In this document: piece by piece, positions 25,588 through 31,590 of the stretch
How the letters are laid out: every line of letters starts with the position of its first letter
Numbering within the stretch: the stretch's first letter is position 1
The notes under the pieces: model-generated
Told to the model about the DNA's origin: nothing
What the model saw: only the letters and a program-made list of their open reading frames with translations
The model's database searches: none
Origin: Candidatus Heimdallarchaeota archaeon LC_2
Lineage (GTDB): Archaea; Asgardarchaeota; Heimdallarchaeia; Heimdallarchaeales; Kariarchaeaceae
Assembly: GCA_001940725.1 (NCBI GenBank)
Contig: MDVR01000087.1
Location: 1 to 31,590 of the forward strand
Direction of reading: 5' to 3'
DNA length: 31,590 bases
Translations under genes and position numbers: made by a program

Positions 25588-27162
25588 CTAAGAAGTCATA
25601 GTGTCAATTATCCTTTTCTGTCGCATTTCCTTATTTATTTCAGTCATTTCAAGTAATCTTCTTATATCCTCTGAATAAACCTGATTGTCAGGCCTTTCCA
25701 AATGCAACTCTTTGATCTCCATACCTACAAAACAATTATCTTCAATCTGTCTTATGGGATTACCCTCGACATGAATAATCCGTAACTTAGTACCACCAGT
25801 AAACATCTTTGAAGTAAGTGCATTTAGCCCACAATTTTTCAGATAGATAATCTCAAGATTAGGAATTTTTCCGAATTCAAATCTTGATAAATCAAATTCG
25901 CCACTTGGTCGATTGTTGTTAAATATAAGAGTTTTCAAATGTTTAAGCTTGATCAGAATGCGAATATCCGGCTGTTTTACTAATCGAATATTACTTAGAT
26001 CAAGGGTACGAATAAAGAATTTCTCTGGATGATTGAGAAAATACCTTGTTCTGATAATAGGCTTTCCAGATGACTTTGCCAATTCGAACATCTCTCTACC
26101 CTCATTCCTTTTATCGATCGATTGATCCTCTTGAATATCGGAATGATGAATGAATTTAGTTGAAGTAGTCAATATTTCTTCCAAACTGATATTGCTATCA
26201 GCTAAGGTTCTGAAATAATGTAAAACATCGAAATCGGTTGAGATACTATCTGGATTAATTTTTGCAGTAGGTAATTTTCTTAGGAATAAATCTTCAACCT
26301 GTTCCTGTAGATAAGTGAAATCATCAATAATCACTTGAGGAGATATAGCAAAGTTATTTATGAAATTGTCACGAACCTCCGATGAAAGTACCTGTTCAAA
26401 CCCTAATTCTTCTGCTCTGTTAAGTATAGCATCAATTATTGTGATTATCTTTGGTTTAATCAGATCACAAATTAAATCCAAGGCATTCTGATCTGAGACT
26501 AGAATTCCGTACCCATTTCTCGATTCCCAATCTGGTTGAACAAAGTTAATTTTGTCAAGACCATCCAAATCTTTCTTCAGATAGATTCCCAGATGATTTT
26601 TAAACACCGAAATAGTTATTTCATCAGCATAGAGTTCTTCTCTTTCCTTACTACTAAATAAAGTCTTTAATGAGAGTATTCTATCAAAATCAAATTGACT
26701 TTCAAAAAATTCATGAAGCATTGATAAATACTTGTTCTGAAATTGTAGACGCATATTGTAAATTCGAAGTTTGATCTTTGGGAAAAGAGATGGATCATCT
26801 TCATGCCAAATATCTAATAATAGCTGTAGTTTCCAAGCAATATCTGGAGCTAGTCCATCAATAAATAATGAACTGCGTTCATCGATATTCTTTTGCACAT
26901 CTCCCTTATGTAGATAGATCGGATTGGCAATTTCTTCTACCAACTGCAATATTCTCTTTAAATCAATTTTACGGGAACTAGAAATATTATCCAAGATGGA
27001 TTTCTCGTCAATCGAATTAATGTGTGAACCCAGTTGATTCGATATCACATGGAAAACTGCCTCTTCAAACCTGTTCAGCTTCTTGTTCGAAACATCATTG
27101 GGTACCACAATCTTCAATGCTGTGTTACTTATGGAAAGACCTGTCACCTCAATTCCCCTCAT
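25588..27162 (-). CDS. Helical protein with C-terminal leucine-rich repeats
   Basis: About 524 residues. The N-terminal 350 or so are unrecognised and mostly helical, with charged patches (FEQVLSSEVRDNF, DFTYLQEQVEDLFLRKLPT). From about residue 385 to the end there are leucine-rich repeats: RTLDLSNIRLVKQPD, LKHLKTLIFNNNRPSG, IPNLEIIYLKNCGLNAL, TKLRIIHVEGNPIRQI and IKELHLERPDN, spaced 22-26 residues. LRRs are protein-binding surfaces, so this is probably a scaffold. ATG 27162 is used; TTG 27174 is an in-frame alternative. The ORF stays open a little further upstream without a start. Confidence 0.75.
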   Translation of the reverse strand: MRGIEVTGLSISNTALKIVVPNDVSNKKLNRFEEAVFHVISNQLGSHINSIDEKSILDNISSSRKIDLKRILQLVEEIANPIYLHKGDVQKNIDERSSLFIDGLAPDIAWKLQLLLDIWHEDDPSLFPKIKLRIYNMRLQFQNKYLSMLHEFFESQFDFDRILSLKTLFSSKEREELYADEITISVFKNHLGIYLKKDLDGLDKINFVQPDWESRNGYGILVSDQNALDLICDLIKPKIITIIDAILNRAEELGFEQVLSSEVRDNFINNFAISPQVIIDDFTYLQEQVEDLFLRKLPTAKINPDSISTDFDVLHYFRTLADSNISLEEILTTSTKFIHHSDIQEDQSIDKRNEGREMFELAKSSGKPIIRTRYFLNHPEKFFIRTLDLSNIRLVKQPDIRILIKLKHLKTLIFNNNRPSGEFDLSRFEFGKIPNLEIIYLKNCGLNALTSKMFTGGTKLRIIHVEGNPIRQIEDNCFVGMEIKELHLERPDNQVYSEDIRRLLEMTEINKEMRQKRIIDTMTS

Positions 27163-27248
27163 TGCCTTCTTCAAGGCATTGGATTTAATAGAATTCGAGT
27201 TAAGAGACTTATCAACAGTAGCTATATGTATCGCCTACTATATTGTAG

Positions 27249-27270
27249 AGATCATTTATATTTAAATAAA
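27249..27270 (-). promoter_or_regulatory. TATA promoter of the LRR gene
   Basis: Minus strand TTTATTTAAATATAAATGAT; it lies about 95 nt upstream of ATG 27162, implying a leader of about 70 nt, longer than usual in this window. Confidence 0.4.
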
Positions 27271-27295
27271 CAGGAAAATTAATGGACAATCTTCT

Positions 27296-27312
27296 TAGTT
27301 ATTTAAATAAGA
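27296..27312 (+). promoter_or_regulatory. TATA promoter of the 160-aa gene
   Basis: TAGTTATTTAAATAAGA, about 39 nt before ATG 27344. The resulting short leader carries AGGAG at 27332-27336, 7 nt before the ATG, one of the few clear Shine-Dalgarno sites here. Confidence 0.55.
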
Positions 27313-27343
27313 ATACTAGTACTATTGGTATAGGAGTTATCAA

Positions 27344-27826
27344 ATGGAAGAGGTTCTAAATTTTTTGATAGAAACCGTAAAACCATTAGTAGTAGATTCA
27401 TCGAAGGCGGAACCTGAAAAGACAAAACTTGCAGATGGTTATGCTATTTTACTCGAAGAAAATCGAGATGTGACAGATCGTGTCATTCAATCAAGTAAAC
27501 TGTTTATCTCTGATAATAGATATCTGGAAACATTGATAAATAAAATTGAAACGATCATACAACCCCTCTCTGAAGATATTACCATCGAGAATGCAGATTT
27601 AGAAAGCTTCAAACTTATTCTGGCAGGGAAGAATATACTTTTGGATGAAAATATTGAACTACAATCTCGAATACAGCTTGCTTGCGATAAATTCGATGAA
27701 GCTCAGTACAAGCCATACAATCCCTATCACTCAAGAGTTGCACTGGCAAGAGCAATCGCAACCTATGAATATAGTTACGGTGGTAAAGAATTTCGCAGGA
27801 CAAAAAAGGAAAAAATAGAAAATTAG
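27344..27826 (+). CDS. Helical hypothetical protein
   Basis: 160 residues, helical and acidic through the first 110 (EEVLNFLIETVKPLVVD, LETLINKIETIIQPLSED), then a Tyr/Pro stretch (QYKPYNPYHSR) and a basic C-terminus (FRRTKKEKIEN). No family recognised. Own promoter and AGGAG ribosome-binding site. Lies between the divergent LRR gene and the small membrane gene before radA. Confidence 0.7.
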   Translation: MEEVLNFLIETVKPLVVDSSKAEPEKTKLADGYAILLEENRDVTDRVIQSSKLFISDNRYLETLINKIETIIQPLSEDITIENADLESFKLILAGKNILLDENIELQSRIQLACDKFDEAQYKPYNPYHSRVALARAIATYEYSYGGKEFRRTKKEKIEN

Positions 27827-27829
27827 ATT

Positions 27830-27846
27830 TGTTACTTAAATAATAT
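27830..27846 (+). promoter_or_regulatory. BRE/TATA promoter of the 80-aa membrane gene
   Basis: TTGTTACTTAAATAATA; TATA core centred about 25 nt before ATG 27865. Confidence 0.6.
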
Positions 27847-27864
27847 TCAACATATGTATTCTAT

Positions 27865-28107
27865 ATGCAAAACTTACTGGATACTAATCAGGAAGAAACA
27901 ATATCAAAATTGCGTAAATTCTCAATCCTATTAGTACCAGTAGCCCTCTTCATAATCGATGCATATTTTGTCCGAAGAGATGGCGAATACATAATTATTG
28001 GGGATACTGTATTAACAGTGGGTGACCTGTTACTATTATTCCTTCTTGCCATAGCACTGGTAGCACTTATGAGGCCAATGGAACAAAAAAAATACCAGAG
28101 ACACTAG
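27865..28107 (+). CDS. Small two-helix membrane protein
   Basis: 80 residues with two hydrophobic helices: FSILLVPVALFIIDAYF (near 19-36) and LTVGDLLLLFLLAIALVALM (near 50-69), joined by a short charged turn (RRDGEY). The C-terminus is basic (RPMEQKKYQRH). Both promoter signals around it are strong: one at 27830-27846 drives it, another directly after its TAG drives radA. No family recognised. Confidence 0.7.
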   Translation: MQNLLDTNQEETISKLRKFSILLVPVALFIIDAYFVRRDGEYIIIGDTVLTVGDLLLLFLLAIALVALMRPMEQKKYQRH

Positions 28108-28110
28108 TTG

Positions 28111-28127
28111 TGGTTACTTAAATAGAT
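28111..28127 (+). promoter_or_regulatory. BRE/TATA promoter of radA
   Basis: TGGTTACTTAAATAGAT; TATA core centred about 27 nt before ATG 28149. This fixes the radA start at 28149, because the in-frame TTG at 28128 overlaps the promoter itself. Confidence 0.65.
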
Positions 28128-28148
28128 TTGGAGACATATAATTATTCT

Positions 28149-29462
28149 ATGGCTACACAAGCTGAAGACCGACCGACTTTCGAGTTGGAAGGACGAACAT
28201 ACTTAGCTGAGCCTACAATGGTTGAGTTCCTTGCGGAGGCAGGGTTCAAGACACCAAGTGCTCAGAAGCGTGCACAATCTGCTTTGGAAAAAGCCGGATA
28301 TGGAGATGTATCAGGATTGCTTGCACTGTCAACAAAAGATTTAGAAGAAATCGATGGGATTTCAGAAGTTAATGCGAAAGTAATCAATACTCATGCCTTA
28401 AAAGTCAAACTGAAGGGAAAATTGGTTATCAATTATGAAGGAATGGTTAAGCGAGAAGAAGATTTCAACTATCTCCCTACCGGATCATCCTCATTAGATG
28501 AGATGCTTACCTATTCTGGAGGTCAAGTCGGCTGGAGATCAAAAACCATGGTTGAGTTTTTTGGTGAACCTGCGATGGGAAAAACTCAGATCTGCTATAC
28601 CGCATGTGCGATGGTTATGGCAAAAAAAGATAGAGGAGGTTGGGAACGGGGAGTGGCATATATTGACACCGAAGGTGCTTTTGTTCTGGATCGTTTCAAG
28701 TATCTCGCAAGATACTGGGGTGCAGATATGAAGAAGATGCAGGATAAATTTCTCTATGCTCGAGCAGATAATATGGATGAGGTGGAATTGGCTCTGGATG
28801 AAATAACAAAAGTAGCGAAGGAAAAGGATATAGGAATTATTGTGATCGATTCAATCATGGATGCATTGAAAAGTCAATATCCCGTTGGTATGGATGAATT
28901 AAAAAATCTTCAACCCAGACAAAAACATCTCAAACGCGTGTTGGATAAACTAAAGAACTTAGCTTTACTATTCAATATGGTAGTATTTTATACCAACCAT
29001 GTAAGAGCCAATATTTCAAGGGATAAATCAGTTCCCGCTGTTGGAGCCCAAGGTGGGGCTGTAATGGGCCATGCATCAGATATTCGAATATATTTACAAA
29101 AAACGAATAAAGCACAGAGACAGGATTTCAAATTTGATAACGAAGTAGCAGGTCATGTTGGACTAAAAATTGGAAGGGCAACAATTGTTGATTGTGGTTT
29201 CTTACCAGAAGGCAAAGGGTTCTATCTGATTGGACCAATGGGGATTGCAGATCCAAATAATTACAATCATATATTAAAACAGGCAACCGAGTACAAAGAA
29301 AAAGGATATATTTCCTTGGATGGTATGGGTAATGCACTGGTTCATTTAGATCCGAATGCGAAGAGACCTAGGACGTATATTGAAGAAAATCAAGCAAAAA
29401 TTTACGGAGTGAAAAAGGAAGAGAAGAAAACTACAAAGAAAGCTACCAAGAAGGCAACATAA
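28149..29462 (+). CDS. radA: RadA recombinase
   Basis: DNA strand-exchange ATPase of the RadA/Rad51 family, 437 residues from ATG 28149 (longer than the usual 320-350). N-terminal extension FELEGRTYLAEPTMVEFLAE, then a helix-hairpin-helix-like domain (STKDLEEIDGISEVNAKVI, near 61-79). The ATPase core has TGSSSLDEML, Walker A GEPAMGKTQ at 139-147, catalytic IDTEGAF near 172-178, Walker B IIVIDS at 230-235, YTNHVRANIS (L1 region) and GAQGGAVMGHASDIRIYL (L2). LPEGKGFYLI closes the core. The segment TNKAQRQDFKFDNEVAGH looks inserted, and the C-terminal 75 residues, ending in KKEEKKTTKKATKKAT, form a basic extension. Leaderless promoter. Shares its N-terminus with the paralog at 24297. Confidence 0.93.
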   Translation: MATQAEDRPTFELEGRTYLAEPTMVEFLAEAGFKTPSAQKRAQSALEKAGYGDVSGLLALSTKDLEEIDGISEVNAKVINTHALKVKLKGKLVINYEGMVKREEDFNYLPTGSSSLDEMLTYSGGQVGWRSKTMVEFFGEPAMGKTQICYTACAMVMAKKDRGGWERGVAYIDTEGAFVLDRFKYLARYWGADMKKMQDKFLYARADNMDEVELALDEITKVAKEKDIGIIVIDSIMDALKSQYPVGMDELKNLQPRQKHLKRVLDKLKNLALLFNMVVFYTNHVRANISRDKSVPAVGAQGGAVMGHASDIRIYLQKTNKAQRQDFKFDNEVAGHVGLKIGRATIVDCGFLPEGKGFYLIGPMGIADPNNYNHILKQATEYKEKGYISLDGMGNALVHLDPNAKRPRTYIEENQAKIYGVKKEEKKTTKKATKKAT

Positions 29463-29471
29463 TAAATATCA

Positions 29472-29489
29472 CAAAAATTAAAATAAAAT
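29472..29489 (-). terminator. Poly-T termination signal of the 174-aa gene
   Basis: Minus strand just past the stop reads TTTTATTTTAATTTTTG, three T-runs, an archaeal-type terminator in the short convergent gap after radA. Confidence 0.4.
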
Positions 29490-30013
29490 CATAATTTTTC
29501 AACAATATATTCAACAATCTTAGATGCTAAATCATAACCAGATTTATCTTCCAGAAGCATACCAGTGAATTCATACAGGTCAAGTGAATTTTTAATTGTG
29601 TTTAATTCGTCTCCGAACTCATTCTTGATGAAATCACATATTTCTCTAAATAGGTCAAATTCTATAATCTCTCTTTCCAATTCTCTATCAATTGACTGAT
29701 AATACAATATGGCACGGTGAAGGAAATTAATAGTGGAAGAGATATCCCCTAATTTCAAATAAGATTTGGCTATTCCAATATAGGAATCCCATTTATGCTC
29801 AATCAAGGTATAAAGCTCACCAACGATATTCAGACTATATTTTTCAATTGCCCGTTCATATTTCCCCTTATCATATAGATCATTTCCATCTGATAGATTT
29901 AGATATCCAGGATAATTATTAGGATTACTTACTGCTATGACTAAACCCAATTCAGGATTTTTGATGTAAGGGATCTCTGGATGATTTTTATCTGGATCGT
30001 ACATTTCATACAT
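29489..30013 (-). CDS. Small TPR-type protein
   Basis: 174 residues. Two TPR-like units: SDGNDLYDKGKYERAIEKYS (near 41-60) and YIGIAKSYLKLGDISSTINF with LHRAILYYQ (near 78-107). A C-terminal helical acidic region follows. The N-terminal 35 residues are Pro/Asn-rich and probably extended. It is convergent with radA; a TATA-like CCATAAACC lies about 23 nt before ATG 30013. Probable protein-protein adaptor; partner unknown. Confidence 0.7.
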   Translation of the reverse strand: MYEMYDPDKNHPEIPYIKNPELGLVIAVSNPNNYPGYLNLSDGNDLYDKGKYERAIEKYSLNIVGELYTLIEHKWDSYIGIAKSYLKLGDISSTINFLHRAILYYQSIDRELEREIIEFDLFREICDFIKNEFGDELNTIKNSLDLYEFTGMLLEDKSGYDLASKIVEYIVEKL

Positions 30014-30105
30014 ATCAAGTGAGGATTATTGGTTTATGGAATTATGTAATTCTTTAATTATATCAAATGATTCAGGTTTTTCTTGGGACTCTCCCGCACA
30101 GTTCA

Positions 30106-30291
30106 TTACTTATTACAGCAGTGAAATGTATATAAGGTCAGCAGGGAAATTCTAATGAATATTTCATTTAGTTCTTGTAGATAGCCTACAAATTTGATTT
30201 CCTTACCATCCGGATAAAAGTCTATACTATGAAAATTATTCGTACTATTTATTTTAAAATAATCTTGAAATTTAAAATATAATTTCATCAT
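30106..30291 (-). CDS. Doubtful 61-residue ORF
   Basis: MMKLYFKFQDYF... with a plausible middle (IDFYPDGKEIKFVGYLQELN) and a hydrophobic end (IRISLLTLYTFHCCNK). Its start region covers the promoter of the plus-strand gene at 30300, and no TATA box of its own is clear. Kept because the composition looks protein-like. Confidence 0.25.
   Translation of the reverse strand: MMKLYFKFQDYFKINSTNNFHSIDFYPDGKEIKFVGYLQELNEIFIRISLLTLYTFHCCNK
30269..30286 (+). promoter_or_regulatory. TATA promoter of the PH/SHOCT gene
   Basis: AATTTAAAATATAATTTC; TATA core about 22-24 nt before ATG 30300, again implying a leaderless mRNA. Confidence 0.5.
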
Positions 30292-30299
30292 TGTGATAT

Positions 30300-31223
30300 A
30301 TGGTTGATACTTTTATTGGACGAGACGTTAAAGAGAAACATAAAAACAAAATTTACTCGTCACTTTTGAAAGGAGAGAAGATCCTAGGGATATTCAATTT
30401 CAAGAAAAAGCATTATTTAATCATAACCTCTTATTTCGTGATAATTTGGAACATAGGTTTAGGAACTCATTCTTATAGTAGGATATCACATGACAGTGTC
30501 AACGAAGTTAGATTGTCTGATACTCAAAAAGACGCCCTTAGTCTGCTTATCGATGGAAAAGAGACACAATTTCTTCAGCTACATACAGAGGAGTTTTCCA
30601 CATTAACAGAAATAATTAACTTTGTAATTAAAGAAGGGAGAACTTTCATTATTGGAAAAGGCGTGGATTTCAATCTTGTTAAAAAACTGAATGATGAAAT
30701 TATTGATGATGGAGAAAGTATTGTTGCAGTATTTAAAGGGCGGAGAGGCAATGATTATCTTTGCTTAACAGGCAAAAGAGTAATATTGTGGATAAGAGGA
30801 TTAATTTCCGCAGATATAGAGTCGATTTTATTGGAATTTATTGGTAGTGTCGAAGGAAATCAGGGAATAAAGTGGGGGGAGGTTGTATTTAATGTATCGG
30901 GAAATATAAGAAAGTTCGGTGAGATGCCAAGAGGGGATGGTAAAAGGGCTGCTGGTATTATTAGAAAGGTACTTAATAATCAACAACAATCAAAATCCCT
31001 AACTAATCAAAACTTAAATTCCCAAATAATAACTCCTGAGGCCCCATTATTAATAATTCAATCAAGATATGCAAAAGGCGAGATCACAAAAAAGGAATTT
31101 GACAGTTTAATTGATGATATTAATAATTCGAACCCAAAGGCCAACTTCTATTGTGGTGCATGTGGTGCTGAAAATGCGAGTAATTCCAGTTATTGTGTAG
31201 AATGCGGTACTATGAGCAAGTAA
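30300..31223 (+). CDS. Tandem PH-like protein with SHOCT and zinc ribbon
   Basis: 307 residues, no signal peptide. Two PH-like beta modules: residues about 20-112 (LLKGEKILGIFNFKKKHYLI, TSYFVIIW) and 130-225 (DDGESIVAVFKGRRGNDYLC, LTGKRVILWIRG). Both have the 'GE.I...' strand, then 'yL.lT...vi.w', typical of bacterial-type PH domains. A SHOCT-like helical segment (QSRYAKGEITKKEFDSLIDD) spans about 254-273. A C-terminal zinc ribbon uses Cys285, Cys288, Cys299 and Cys302 (CGAC and CVEC). A Gln/Asn-rich linker separates core and tail. Cytoplasmic scaffold or membrane-surface protein by family knowledge; partner unknown. Confidence 0.75.
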   Translation: MVDTFIGRDVKEKHKNKIYSSLLKGEKILGIFNFKKKHYLIITSYFVIIWNIGLGTHSYSRISHDSVNEVRLSDTQKDALSLLIDGKETQFLQLHTEEFSTLTEIINFVIKEGRTFIIGKGVDFNLVKKLNDEIIDDGESIVAVFKGRRGNDYLCLTGKRVILWIRGLISADIESILLEFIGSVEGNQGIKWGEVVFNVSGNIRKFGEMPRGDGKRAAGIIRKVLNNQQQSKSLTNQNLNSQIITPEAPLLIIQSRYAKGEITKKEFDSLIDDINNSNPKANFYCGACGAENASNSSYCVECGTMSK

Positions 31224-31244
31224 TTGGAATTTAATCGATTGATT

Positions 31245-31590
31245 TCAAACATATTTGGTTGTGGTATATTCAAATTCAGCCTCATATGATGCAATAATTA
31301 ACCTATTCTTTGCCCTGGTCACTGCAACATACCATATCCTCCTCTCCTCTTCTTCACCTTCCTTTCCACTTTTCTCATAATGAGTTGCCCTATTAATAAC
31401 AATTACAAGATCGGCTTCTTTACCTTTGGCTTTGTGAATGGTCATCACTTTTACCTGATCCAAAGAGTTAAGCAATTGCTTCATATTCCATCTCCTTTCG
31501 ATCCCCTTTGTGATACTGGTACCTGCAGGCTTTGATAATTTACGTGTGATCAAGGATAAAATCTCTGCGGTTTCAAGGTCAATAAGTGAT
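31245..31590 (-). CDS. UvrD/Rep-type helicase, C-terminal part only
   Basis: 115 codons visible and open to the window edge, so the N-terminal part with Walker A lies beyond 31590. Superfamily 1 motifs V and VI are present: VKVMTIHKAKGKEADLVIVI and RRIWYVAVTRAKNRLIIAS. Motif V has KGKEAD where KGLEF is common. The protein ends about 14 residues after motif VI (EAEFEYTTTKYV), so there is no long C-terminal extension. It is probably a 3'-5' DNA helicase/translocase for repair or recombination. It is convergent with the PH/SHOCT gene with a 21-nt gap. Confidence 0.88.
   Translation of the reverse strand, partial: SLIDLETAEILSLITRKLSKPAGTSITKGIERRWNMKQLLNSLDQVKVMTIHKAKGKEADLVIVINRATHYEKSGKEGEEEERRIWYVAVTRAKNRLIIASYEAEFEYTTTKYV

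Noticed and set aside
27282..27359. 25-codon ORF overlapping the start of the 160-aa gene
   Set aside because: Considered as a leader peptide, but the main TATA box lies inside it, so it would not be on the transcript.

Overview
The window looks like chromosomal DNA from an AT-rich archaeon. It carries an archaeal family-B DNA polymerase, a RadA recombinase plus a RadA paralog, and several genes with an archaeal-type TATA box about 22-31 nt before the start codon, which implies leaderless or near-leaderless mRNAs. A longin/roadblock-like protein, TPR and LRR proteins, a PH/SHOCT/zinc-ribbon protein and surface beta-propeller proteins with C-terminal membrane anchors would fit an Asgard-type archaeon (Heimdallarchaeia-like). 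That lineage guess is inference only; there is no rRNA or ribosomal-protein marker here.

Layout. 1-3333 (minus): two small membrane proteins and, last, polB, whose C-terminus runs off the window. 3611-5661: a small helical protein, a previously hidden 37-residue zinc ribbon coupled to a secreted anchored protein, and a zinc-independent MDR oxidoreductase. 5662-6352: a 690-nt gene-free stretch with three hairpins, a decayed ORF and a 16-nt direct repeat. 6353-12621 (minus): a 1378-aa multidomain protein (acidic linker, winged helix, RNAP-alpha-CTD-like helix-hairpin-helix) overlapping a secreted anchored protein, then a polytopic membrane protein. 12846-15354: a six-blade NHL propeller/FN3 surface protein bracketed by a conserved palindromic element, and a divergent secreted protein. 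15487-18985 (minus): a small basic protein, and a 955-aa protein that may contain a divergent TFB/cyclin-like core, coupled to an 83-aa tail-anchored protein. 19465-21014: a second NHL/FN3 protein with an apparent frameshift just after its signal peptide. 21220-22164: a tandem winged-helix protein. 22319-25559: longin-like protein plus coiled coil, then TPR protein plus RadA paralog. 25588-30013: LRR protein, helical protein, two-TM protein, RadA, and a small TPR protein. 30300-31590: PH/SHOCT/zinc-ribbon protein and the C-terminal end of a UvrD-type helicase.

How the parts may work together: replication/recombination genes (polB, two RadA-family genes, a UvrD-like helicase) are scattered among uncharacterised scaffolding and membrane proteins. 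The RadA paralog is probably translated with its TPR partner and shares an unusual N-terminal extension with RadA, so a recombination-mediator complex is a reasonable hypothesis. The strongest candidates for undescribed biology are the 955-aa TFB-like protein with its tail-anchored partner, and the 1378-aa protein with its membrane/surface partners.
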